A stretch of DNA of 37,706 nt from Planctomycetaceae bacterium. GTDB taxonomy: Bacteria > Planctomycetota > Planctomycetia > Pirellulales > UBA1268. Location: contig JAIXPT010000321.1 in NCBI GenBank assembly GCA_027486095.1, positions 1 through 37,706 of the forward strand, in the 5' to 3' direction. The position numbers and the translations under genes were made by a program. The notes beneath the pieces are model-generated. The model saw only the letters and a program-made list of their open reading frames with translations, ran no database searches and was not told the origin of the DNA. This document shows positions 1 through 8,800 of the stretch, piece after piece. How positions within the stretch are numbered: position 1 is the first letter of the stretch; each line of letters begins with the position of its first letter.

Positions 1-150
1 CGGCAGGCTTTCTCGGAAGAGAATCGCCTTTCGAAGTCCAGGATTGTCCGGGGATAATCCTCTGCCACTCCCAAACACTACAGGTTGTGGTCGGTGGAGT
101 CAATCGGATAGCCCAGACCTGCGTACCCTATGGAGCGTCAAGCAATCGCC

Positions 151-1449
151 TTACGTCATCAGCTCTTCGACGATCCCTGTGCTGTCGCCGTGGCGATCGA
201 CGTTCACGCCGATGCCGCGGAGCATCGTCAGCCACACGTTGCAGAGCGGCGTCTTGTCGGGCAGCACGATCTGCTGGCCGAGCTTGATGCCGGCCCCGCC
301 GCCCGCGAGCAAGGTCGGGCAGTTCAAGAGTGTGTGGCCGTGCGAGATGTTCGACCCGAAGCAGAGGATCGTGTGGTCGAAGAGGCTCGACCCGTCGGGC
401 TCCTTCGCGGCCAGAAGGCTGTCGATGAGGCCGGCGAGCAGCTCGCTTTGCATCTCGTCGCGGCGTTGCGACGCCTCCATCCGTTCGCCGGGGTTGTAGT
501 GGCTCATGTCGTGGGGGCCGACCTTGATGCCGAGGCTCGTGAGCAGGTGCTTGATCGGCTGGCGAAACGTGACCACCCGCGTGCTGTCGGTCTGCAGGGC
601 CGCTACGATCAGGTCGTACATCAGCCGTACCTCGTCCTTTCCCTCGATGCCGACGGCCGGCTCGCCAACGGGAGCCTTCGGCTTGGGCACCTCGAGCCAC
701 TGCTTTTCTCGAGCGAGCCGCCCCTCGATGCCGCGAATGCTCTCGAAGTATTCGTCCAGCTTGCGCCGATCGGTGGTGCTCACGTGTCGCTGCATGTCGC
801 GGGCATCCTCGAGCACCGCATCGAGCACGCTCTCGCCGCGGGCGATCGCCGCGTGCCGGGCCGCGAGCGGTTGGGAATCCTCGGCGAACAGCCGCTGAAA
901 CGCGATCACGGGCGTGTTGAACGCGGCCATCGGCCGGCCGCCGGCATCCCATGAGAGCGACAGCCCCGGGCCGTGCCCCGGGCCGTCCATCTGCGGTTCG
1001 CTGCCGCTCAACTGGATCGAGGCATACCGCGTGTCGCCGCCGATTGCTGCAGCTGCCACCTGGTCAGCCGAAATTGAATTGGAAAACGTCTGCCCAGGCT
1101 GGGCGTAGCGATTGGCGCCGGTGAGCCAGAATGTGCTTCCTGAATGCGGGTCGATCGAAAACTTGTGGCTAGCCCCCTGCACGATGGAAAAATGCTGCCG
1201 GTGCCGTTCGAGCGGGGCGAGGCCCGGCGGCAGCGCGTAGTCGGGGCCTGCCTGCTTTGGGTCGGGAAACCACGTTTCTTCGGTGACACCAAAGCCAATG
1301 CCGAGATAGATGATTCGCTTCGGCCGGGTCGCGGCCGCTCCGGCTACCGACGCCATGCCCGTGAGCGACTCGAGCGCGGGCAACCCCATCATCGTCCCGG
1401 CGGCACGGAAGCAGTCGCGGCGGCTAAGCGTGGAAGAAAAGCGCGGCAT
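151..1449 (-). CDS. DUF1552 family exported protein
   Basis: This 432-residue protein matches the DUF1552 family, which is abundant in planctomycetes and is usually encoded next to a DUF1592 haem protein. Its biochemical function is unknown. The N-terminus reads SRRDCFRAAGTMMGLPALESL-like, with the Arg pair at residues 10-11, which is a plausible Tat-type export signal. Family-typical stretches are FGVTEETWFPD near residue 52, GASHKFSIDPHSGS near residue 90 and GPHDMSHYN near residue 310. The length is normal for the family. The gene starts 49 bases after the DUF1592 gene on the same strand, so the two are probably co-transcribed and co-exported. The stop is TAA. I see no sign of damage. Confidence 0.9.
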   Translation of the reverse strand: MPRFSSTLSRRDCFRAAGTMMGLPALESLTGMASVAGAAATRPKRIIYLGIGFGVTEETWFPDPKQAGPDYALPPGLAPLERHRQHFSIVQGASHKFSIDPHSGSTFWLTGANRYAQPGQTFSNSISADQVAAAAIGGDTRYASIQLSGSEPQMDGPGHGPGLSLSWDAGGRPMAAFNTPVIAFQRLFAEDSQPLAARHAAIARGESVLDAVLEDARDMQRHVSTTDRRKLDEYFESIRGIEGRLAREKQWLEVPKPKAPVGEPAVGIEGKDEVRLMYDLIVAALQTDSTRVVTFRQPIKHLLTSLGIKVGPHDMSHYNPGERMEASQRRDEMQSELLAGLIDSLLAAKEPDGSSLFDHTILCFGSNISHGHTLLNCPTLLAGGGAGIKLGQQIVLPDKTPLCNVWLTMLRGIGVNVDRHGDSTGIVEELMT

Positions 1450-1498
1450 GGAGGCGGCTCCTGGTTGGCGATCGAGCGGTTGGAGACGGGCTGGTTGG

Positions 1499-4207
1499 CT
1501 ACTTCGTGTGAAACGTCTTGCTCATCACGAGCGTGTAGATGAAGTCCGAGGCGCGGTAGTTCACACCGGCCGCGTGCTGGACCATGGTTTCCACTAGCTC
1601 TTCGTCGGCGAAGCTGATCGGCCGGCCCATGGCATACGCCACGAGGGCGGAGGCGAATCCCCGGGCAAACCGCTCCGGCTGGGCCGCGATCAGGCCGCGC
1701 AACTGTTCGTAGTCGGCGAAGGCGGGGCCATTGTGGAAGGCCCCGGCCGGATCGATCTTCGCCTTCTCGGGCGGCAGACCAGGCTGCAGGTCTTCGGTAC
1801 GCCACTGCCCGACTGCGTCGAAGTTCTCGAGGCCGAAGCCGATCGGGTCGATCTTGCGGTGGCACTGGGCGCACTGCGGCTCCTCCTGGTGCATCCGCAG
1901 GCGTTCGCGGGCCGTCATGCCCTTGGAGATCCGCTTGAGTTCCGGCACGTTGGGGGGCGCGGGTGGCGGCGGATCGTTGAGGAGCTTCCTCAGCACCCAG
2001 GCGCCCCGCTCCACCGGGCTCGAATCGCTGCCGTCGCTGCCCATCGCCATGATCGCGGCCATGCCGAGCAGGCCGCCACGGGGCGATCCGGCCGGCAGCG
2101 GTACTTCCCGAAAGGCATCGCCGCTCACCCCGTCGAGGCCGTAGTAGCTGGCGAGCAATGCGTCAACGTGCACGGTGTCGCTCACGAGCAGCCGCGTGAG
2201 GCTGCCGCCGCTCGTGAGCAGGTGGAAGAACGTCTCAGTCACTTCGCCGCGGGCCGATTCCTTCATGCTCGCGTCGAATCGGGGAAATCGCTGCTGGTTG
2301 AACTGGAAGAAGTCGAGTCTCGCGAGATTGAGCCACTGGTGAACGAACGACGCAGCAAAGTCCCGGGCCCGCGGGTTGGCGAGCATTCGCTCCACCTCCG
2401 CAGTGAGCACCACAGGATCGTGTAGCCGGCCGCTCGCCGCCAGAGCCACAAGCGCATCGTCCGGCGGCCCGCCCCAGAGGAACGACGCGAGCCTCGTCGC
2501 AAGTTCATGATCGGAGAGTGTCCGCGGTGCCTGGTCGGTCGCGGGCTCGTAGAGATAGAGGAACCGCGGCGACGTGAGCACCACGGCCAGCGGCTCCTTG
2601 ACCGCTTCGGCGGCCTGTTCCCCGGCCCGGCGGCGAGCCTCGTAGAGTCCGACGAGCTTGTCGAGGAAGCTCTTGCTCGGCGGATGACCCCGAAATGCAT
2701 CGCGGGCAAACCGCTCGACGATCCGGCGCACGACGGCGGCTTCCGCGGGGGCATCCGTGGCCGTTGCGTCGCCCTCTTTGGGCTCGAATGGCGTGAGTTC
2801 GTCGAGGATTGCCCGCACCCGGGCAACTGCGTCTGCAGTTTCGCTCGTCACAACCGGGCCTTCCACCTCGATCCAGTCGATCCAGAGGACATAATCGGGC
2901 CCCACGCCGTTGCGTTTGAACGCCGCATCGTAGAAGCCGCGGGGATTGCCGTTGTTTTCGTGCAAAAGAAACACGTGCGGGCTCGTCTTCGTCTTGCGGA
3001 CGTGAATCTGAATCTCCTGCGGCTCCTTCACCGTTCCAGCCACATGGTGTGCGCTGATGTGCGAATGAGCATCGGCGGCGCTGGTAGCTGCGGCCGAAAA
3101 CGCGATGAACCGGCGTTCCGGCGGAGCCGCATCCGTCGCCCCCGCGCGGACTTTCACCCGATACGTGCCTGTCGGCCACCACTTTTCGATCAGCACACGT
3201 TGCTCCACATTGCGTACGCTGCTGTACAGGCCGAAGTAGGCGCCGGTCTTCACGTCCGGCAGGCTCAGGTAATGAGCTCCCTGCGTGATGATCGTCTCCC
3301 ACAGCCGATCTCCGTGGTAGGCGTCCAAGGCGTCCTGAAAGCCATAGGATTGCGGGGAGGGGGCTTCCTCAAATTTGTCCCAATGCCAGTAAAACTCCCA
3401 CCAATTGGCTCCAGCTTTCTCTTTTAGCTCTTTCACCACGGCGGCATACTGTGGCTTTGCGGCGGCGGCATCCACTGCCGACATCCACGACTTGTTGCGT
3501 CGTCGCCAGTCAACCGCTTCGCCCAGTTGCCTGATGATTTCGTCGGTCTTTTGCTCCGCCTCGATGTGGTTCTTCTGTGGCTTTGCGAGGGCTCGTACCT
3601 GCTCGAAGGCGGCATTGATCGCGTCGCGGCCGAGCTGCTGGTAAAGCATTGCCTGCTCACTCGACATGAAAAGGGCCCCGCCGGTGGTATCGAATCCCCC
3701 GGCCACGTCATCGGAGGGCAGCGGCCGCACGTCCAATTCGACGCCGAGTAGGGCGAGAATCGTGTTGCTGTACTCGCGGCGATTGAGCCGCCGCATCGTG
3801 AGTGCGCCGCCGCCGTCGGCGAGCCGCGTGCGTGCGGTTGCAAGCACGGTGGAGAGGGCGTCGAGCAATTCGATCTTCGCCGCGGCCTCCGGCTGCTTGG
3901 CATCGTCCGGCGGCATGTCGCCCGAGTTGAGCTGGTTGAGCACCCGCTGCCAGCGTTCCGCCGCCTCGATCGTGTCGATCGCGAGCGGGATGTCGTCGAG
4001 CCGCATGCCCCCCTCTTGCTTCGCGGCCGAATGGCATTCGAGGCAGTAGGTGGCAAGGAAGGCCCGATGCGACTCGGCCATCGCCGCGGGCCGCTCCGAT
4101 GAGGCCGCACATGCAGCCGCCTGGGGCAGCATCAAAGCGCAGCACAGTGCCGCTGCCGTGAGAACACCGCGACGATACCGCCGTGTGAGACTTATCCAGC
4201 GTGTCAT
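1499..4207 (-). CDS. DUF1592-type exported c-type haem protein (PSCyt1/PSD family)
   Basis: This 902-residue planctomycete-type protein carries an N-terminal cytochrome-like motif CLECH at residues 55-59 (PSCyt1 region) and a second CxxCH, CAQCH, at residues 779-783 inside the segment reading HRKIDPIGFGLENFDAVG, which is diagnostic of DUF1588. Between them lie DUF1587, DUF1595 and DUF1592 regions, and DUF1585 ends the protein. It is probably a periplasmic redox protein, but its substrate is unknown. I chose the ATG at 4207 because the following residues (MTRWISLTRRYRRGVL, then a hydrophobic stretch ending AAACA) form a good signal peptide. An in-frame start at 4285 would place about 26 polar residues before it. 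It heads the pair with the DUF1552 gene 49 bases downstream. Confidence 0.9.
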   Translation of the reverse strand: MTRWISLTRRYRRGVLTAAALCCALMLPQAAACAASSERPAAMAESHRAFLATYCLECHSAAKQEGGMRLDDIPLAIDTIEAAERWQRVLNQLNSGDMPPDDAKQPEAAAKIELLDALSTVLATARTRLADGGGALTMRRLNRREYSNTILALLGVELDVRPLPSDDVAGGFDTTGGALFMSSEQAMLYQQLGRDAINAAFEQVRALAKPQKNHIEAEQKTDEIIRQLGEAVDWRRRNKSWMSAVDAAAAKPQYAAVVKELKEKAGANWWEFYWHWDKFEEAPSPQSYGFQDALDAYHGDRLWETIITQGAHYLSLPDVKTGAYFGLYSSVRNVEQRVLIEKWWPTGTYRVKVRAGATDAAPPERRFIAFSAAATSAADAHSHISAHHVAGTVKEPQEIQIHVRKTKTSPHVFLLHENNGNPRGFYDAAFKRNGVGPDYVLWIDWIEVEGPVVTSETADAVARVRAILDELTPFEPKEGDATATDAPAEAAVVRRIVERFARDAFRGHPPSKSFLDKLVGLYEARRRAGEQAAEAVKEPLAVVLTSPRFLYLYEPATDQAPRTLSDHELATRLASFLWGGPPDDALVALAASGRLHDPVVLTAEVERMLANPRARDFAASFVHQWLNLARLDFFQFNQQRFPRFDASMKESARGEVTETFFHLLTSGGSLTRLLVSDTVHVDALLASYYGLDGVSGDAFREVPLPAGSPRGGLLGMAAIMAMGSDGSDSSPVERGAWVLRKLLNDPPPPAPPNVPELKRISKGMTARERLRMHQEEPQCAQCHRKIDPIGFGLENFDAVGQWRTEDLQPGLPPEKAKIDPAGAFHNGPAFADYEQLRGLIAAQPERFARGFASALVAYAMGRPISFADEELVETMVQHAAGVNYRASDFIYTLVMSKTFHTK

Positions 4208-4337
4208 GAAAAGGTGTTGCCGATTGAACGGGATCTCTTGGCGACGGACACCATCCGGCCAAGAAGTTGCTCCGCGAGAGGGCAATTTTTGCCGCGATCC
4301 CAGGCCGTGACACGAATTTGTGGGTGTTTGGTGCTAC

Positions 4338-4715
4338 CTACGGTGCCAGGGCGGCGGCTTTTTCGGCGAGGCTCGCCACGCCGTCCATCACGGCGGCGGC
4401 CGTCGGCTTGTCGCCCCACGAGGCTCTGGTCTCCTGAACCGCGGCGAGGAACGCCACGAACGGTGGGCCGTAATGGGCAGCCATCGGCTCGAGAAATTCG
4501 ATCACGAGGGCAAGTATCTGCGGACCGCCGGCAGGATTTGCCACGAGCGCTTCCCGCTGCATGTCGAAAAACTCGCGTGCCTGGGCGATCGCTTCGGCCC
4601 TCGTCGGGACCTCGGCCGTTTCGGGTCGTGACGAACAGGATGTACCCATCAACGCGAAAAAAATCGTCGCCCAAGCAGCCACATGGTGATGAAAGGATCG
4701 ATTTGATATTTTCAT
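4338..4715 (-). CDS. small hypothetical lipoprotein
   Basis: This 125-residue protein has a short basic N-terminus, a hydrophobic segment and a lipobox-like LMGTSC, with Cys27 as the likely lipidated residue, so it is probably anchored in a membrane. The rest is Ala-rich and looks helical (for example AIAQAREFFDMQREALV). I recognise no named domain. It begins 12 bases after the stop of the DUF1559 gene, which suggests one transcript. A comparable lipoprotein sits beside the partial DUF1559 gene at the other end of the window, although the two lipoproteins do not look alike in sequence. A 130-base gap separates it from the DUF1592 gene downstream. Confidence 0.72.
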   Translation of the reverse strand: MKISNRSFHHHVAAWATIFFALMGTSCSSRPETAEVPTRAEAIAQAREFFDMQREALVANPAGGPQILALVIEFLEPMAAHYGPPFVAFLAAVQETRASWGDKPTAAAVMDGVASLAEKAAALAP

Positions 4716-4727
4716 GGCCCTCGAGCC

Positions 4728-5789
4728 TCAAAACCCGCCGACGACGTTGCCATCTGCGATTGCGAGCAGCCGCACGTACGTGGTGGGATCGATCGAGTCG
4801 GTAAGAAAATGCTGCGAGCCGTCGGCGAACACGAAGTTGCAGCCACCCGAGTGAAAACTGCGTGCCGCAGTGCCACCGCCGGCACTCGAATCACCGCCGC
4901 CCCGAAAGCCGAAAATCGGATTTGTCATGTCGTTGTTGGAATACGCCATCCAATCAACTTGGGCGAGAGTATTCGGCGTCAGAATGATCGTTGTTCCAGG
5001 CCCACGGCCGCAGAAGGTCGAGCCCCCCGGCCAGCCCCAGGCGCCTCGCTGATCTCCGTTGCCACCCGTGAGCACGTTCACGATCTCGCTGGCGACGATC
5101 ACGTTACTTGAACCGTCGCTCACGGCAGCAGGCGGTGCGCCATACATGGCCGCCACGCTGAAGGGTCCTTTAAAGGCGGCATTGGTCGAATCGGAGAAGA
5201 GCTGCATCTTGTTCGCCCCGACGTTGACGGCGTAATTCGCTTTTTCAAAGCCCACGAATCCCGCCGATGACGGCAATGGCGGGGAGTAGTCGCCGCGCGG
5301 CGACGAGTACATATCGAGTGGCTGCGTCAGCAGGCTCGAGCCCGGCCTCACGAAGGGGTGGGCCGGGCAAATGAGCGCTGGCACGCGGGTTTTCGTGATG
5401 GCGTTGTTCGCCCCGCTCACAGCCAGCCGCGAGTGGTCGTAAGCGTCATTCAGCGTTTTCTGTTCGAGGAAGGGCAGGATGAAGACGGCCCAGCTGGCTC
5501 CCGCCCAGGCCATGCGGTTGGCCGGGTTTGTATCTCCATCGCGCTCGGTCATCTGGGTGGCCGCCGGATTGACGCTCACTCCGGCCGCGGGGAGCCGCCC
5601 CTTCACCGACTGGAATTGATGCAGCGCGAGCCCCACCTGCCGGAGCCGCGATGCGCAGTCGGAGCGACGGGCACTCTCGCGGGCTGCCTGCACCGCGGGC
5701 AGCAGCAGCCCCACGAGCACGCCGATGATCGCGATCACGACCAGCAGTTCGACGAGAGTCATGCCGCGGCGGAGCGTGGTGTCATGCAT
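4728..5789 (-). CDS. DUF1559 prepilin-like protein with H-X9-DG C-terminus
   Basis: This 353-residue protein has a type IV pilin-like N-terminus: RRGMTLVELLVVIAIIGVLV, with cleavage and methylation expected between Gly and Met just before the conserved Glu at +5. The C-terminus carries the H-X9-DG signature (His313, then DG after nine residues, in HSGGCNFVFADG) typical of planctomycete DUF1559 proteins. These occur in large paralogous families, and their role is thought to be pseudopilin-like or in surface assembly. I chose the ATG at 5789 because it puts the prepilin leader at the very N-terminus; an in-frame ATG at 5861 would add 24 residues and overlap the upstream gene. It follows the PEP-CTERM gene by 68 bases and precedes a lipoprotein gene by 12. 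Confidence 0.9.
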   Translation of the reverse strand: MHDTTLRRGMTLVELLVVIAIIGVLVGLLLPAVQAARESARRSDCASRLRQVGLALHQFQSVKGRLPAAGVSVNPAATQMTERDGDTNPANRMAWAGASWAVFILPFLEQKTLNDAYDHSRLAVSGANNAITKTRVPALICPAHPFVRPGSSLLTQPLDMYSSPRGDYSPPLPSSAGFVGFEKANYAVNVGANKMQLFSDSTNAAFKGPFSVAAMYGAPPAAVSDGSSNVIVASEIVNVLTGGNGDQRGAWGWPGGSTFCGRGPGTTIILTPNTLAQVDWMAYSNNDMTNPIFGFRGGGDSSAGGGTAARSFHSGGCNFVFADGSQHFLTDSIDPTTYVRLLAIADGNVVGGF

Positions 5790-5857
5790 GGTGTTCACCC
5801 GCAGGATGCCCGGCTGTGCGGTCTCAAGCGAGAGCGGTGCAGATCTCCAATCTGCCC

Positions 5858-8800
5858 TCATCGCCGGCGGCGTGCCAGCCAGCCGACGAGGCTGATGCCG
5901 ACTGCGGCCAGAGCGAGGGCCCCCGGCTCGGGCACCACGACCACGTTGGCGTTGATCGTGAGATTGCGGCGAGCGGAAGCGCCAGAGAGGTTTTGGTTGT
6001 CGAAGAACGACAGCGTGAACTGCTTGCTGAAGGCGCCCTGCCCCGACGGTGTGAACGAAAATGTGAACAGGCTGCTCGTGCCGCCAGCGGCAAGATTGTT
6101 GAAAGTCGAGAGGCCCGAGGCGAAGCCGCCGCCGTCAAGCGTCACGCCAGTGAAATCAAGCCCGGCGGTCTGGCCGGCGCCATACGTCTGGCTGGCAAGA
6201 TTCAGCAGGCTGTAGGTGAAGTTTTGCGTGCCAGATGACTCGTCGATCGACCCGAAATTGATTGTGAGCGCGTCCTGCGCGTAGGCATCGGTGATGCCAC
6301 TCGCGAGGAAGCCCGGCAGCGCATGATCGAGCACGTTCACGCTCACTGTGCCTGTGGCCGAGGTCACGCCGAAAGCGGTCGGGGCGTTCACGGTGAACGT
6401 GCCCTGCTGGGTGGCGCCGACCGACGTGCCGGTGAAGACGAGGCCGGAGATCGCGCCGCTCGGGCCGCCCGCGGCGGCCGTGCCGCTGCTCGTGCCGGCC
6501 AGGCTCGCCGAGAGCGAGCCCGAAGAGAAGCCAAGATTGGCACCGCCCGAGAGGGCGGAGTTGGCCACCGTGTAGGTGAAGGCTGCCGAGCCGCCGGTGA
6601 TGATCGAGACCGCGGGATTGGTCACGGTCACCGCGCCGAGGACGGCCCGCTGCTGGTAGTCGATCGACGTGGCAGAGGAAATCACCTGATAGGCGGCGCT
6701 CGTGCCAGTGATGCTCGCGAACGAGCCGGAGATCGACTGGGCCGAGAGCACGCGGTAAAGGCCGGCGGTCGAGCCGCTGCCGGCGAGGTCGAGCGTACCG
6801 TTGGTGAGCGTCATCGTGCCGGTGGCGGCCGTCAACACCGGGGCCGAGGTGCTCGTGGCCGCCAGCCGCAGCGTGCCGCCGGCGGAGCCGAAAGCCAGGC
6901 CGCCGATCGCGCCGGTGTAGCCACTCATGGCCAGCGTGCCCTGCGACGTGGCGTTGCCGAGGTTCACGACGGAGTTCGACGGGATCGCATTGGTGATGCC
7001 GTAGGCGAGCGTGCTCGACTCGATCACAAACGTGGGGCCGTTGTAGGTGTTGGCGGCCGAGAGCGTGACGCTCGACGTGCCGTCCACCAGGAGATCGCTC
7101 GCGCCCACGGTCGCGCCGCTGATCGTGCCGGTGACATTGAATGAGCCGCCGGTGAGCCGCAACACGGAGTTGTCTTTCGAGAGGTTGCCTGAGAGCGTGA
7201 GCAGGCCGCCGCCCGGGTTGCGGATGGTGCCCGTGCCGCTGCCGGCGGTGACGGTGATGTTCTTGCCGAAGGTGGCGGCGCCGCCGGTGTAGGTGAGTCC
7301 CGCCCCGCCGGCGATCGTCACGCCCGACGTCCCCTGCAGCGCGCTCGCGCCGCCAAACGAGAGAACGCCAGCGGTGATCGTCGTTGCGCCCGTAAACGTG
7401 TTAGTGCCGGAGAGGGCGAGCGTGCCAGACGTGGTCTTCACGAGATCGGCGCCGCCATTGATCTGATTGACGTTCCGCAGGCCGCCCGACTGGAAGTTGA
7501 CCGCGGCGATGCGGTTCGAGCCGCCGATGTTCTTGCCGCCCATGTCGAGCGTGCCGCCGTTGAGCGTGAGCGTGCTGTTGACGGTGCCAACGGTGGAGCT
7601 GATCGTGATGTCGCCGGCGAGCGTGACCGTACCGCCGTTGATGGTGAGCGACCCGGTGGAGGTGCCGCCTGCCGCCGAGGCGCCGGCCAGCACGAGGGAA
7701 GCGATGTTGACGGTGGTGGCGTTGCCGGCAATCGTGAGCGAGCCGGTGATGCCGCCGCCGGTTCCCGCCATCTGCGCCATTTGCACCACGCCGAGCGACG
7801 CGGTGTTTGCGAAGTTGCCGGTGCCGCTGCCGATCGTGACCGTGGCGGTCGGCACTGCGGCATTCGCTCCGCCCGTGCGGGTGCCGATCCTGAATGTGCC
7901 AGACTGGAGGGTCCCGGTGTCGAAGTTGAAGGCCGCAGAATAGTTGCTCCCTGGACCGCTGACATTGATCATGTCGATCGTCGAAAAGAGAAGGTCAGCG
8001 GAGTGGCCGGTGACGTCGAAGACGTTCGGTGACGTCACGGCACCAGTGGCGGGACCGTTCATCATGCTCAATCCGACGGCGCTGGCCCCGTCGGCACCGC
8101 GGATCCTGACGGTGCCGTTCGGCGTGTTGGCATTGAACTGCAGCACCCCCGAACTCCGCTGAGAACTGCCAATCTGAATCACGTTCGTATTGATCGTCTG
8201 CACTCCGTTACCGAGGATCAAACTACTCGTGCCGGAAACGCCGGAGCTATCGCCGATCGCGAGCATGCCCGCAGTCATCGTGCTCGTCGGGGCAAGGAAG
8301 AACGTGTTTGCCCGGCCGCTGCCATTAAAACCGAAACCTTCCGTCGAACCCACGCGGATGACACCCGTCGTACCGACGTTCACTGAAAACGTGCCGAGCC
8401 CACTCGTATCAAGTGTTGATTGGCCTGGGTCTTGCGAGTTGGTGTAGGTCGAACCTTGCCAGCCCACCTGGAAGGTACCGCCGCTCCTGCTCACATTCCA
8501 CGCGCCCCCCGTGCCGGACACCGTGAGACCCACGTTTTCAAAAACGAGCTGTGGCCCGATCACTACATCGCCGTTGGTCGTGAGCGTCCGGCCGTTGCCG
8601 ATCGTGATCGAGTTCGCAGTGCTGAGGCCATTCTGTGCAGTGAGCCCGCCGAACGTGACGCTCGAATTGGTGAGGTCGAGTGTGCGCAGGGTGCCGCCCG
8701 CGTTCGCACCAAAACCGACCGCGCCCGCAAGCGACGCGCCGTCTGGTAATACGAGCGTGCCCTGGTCGATCACGGTTCTGCCGGTGTAGTTGTTGGCCGT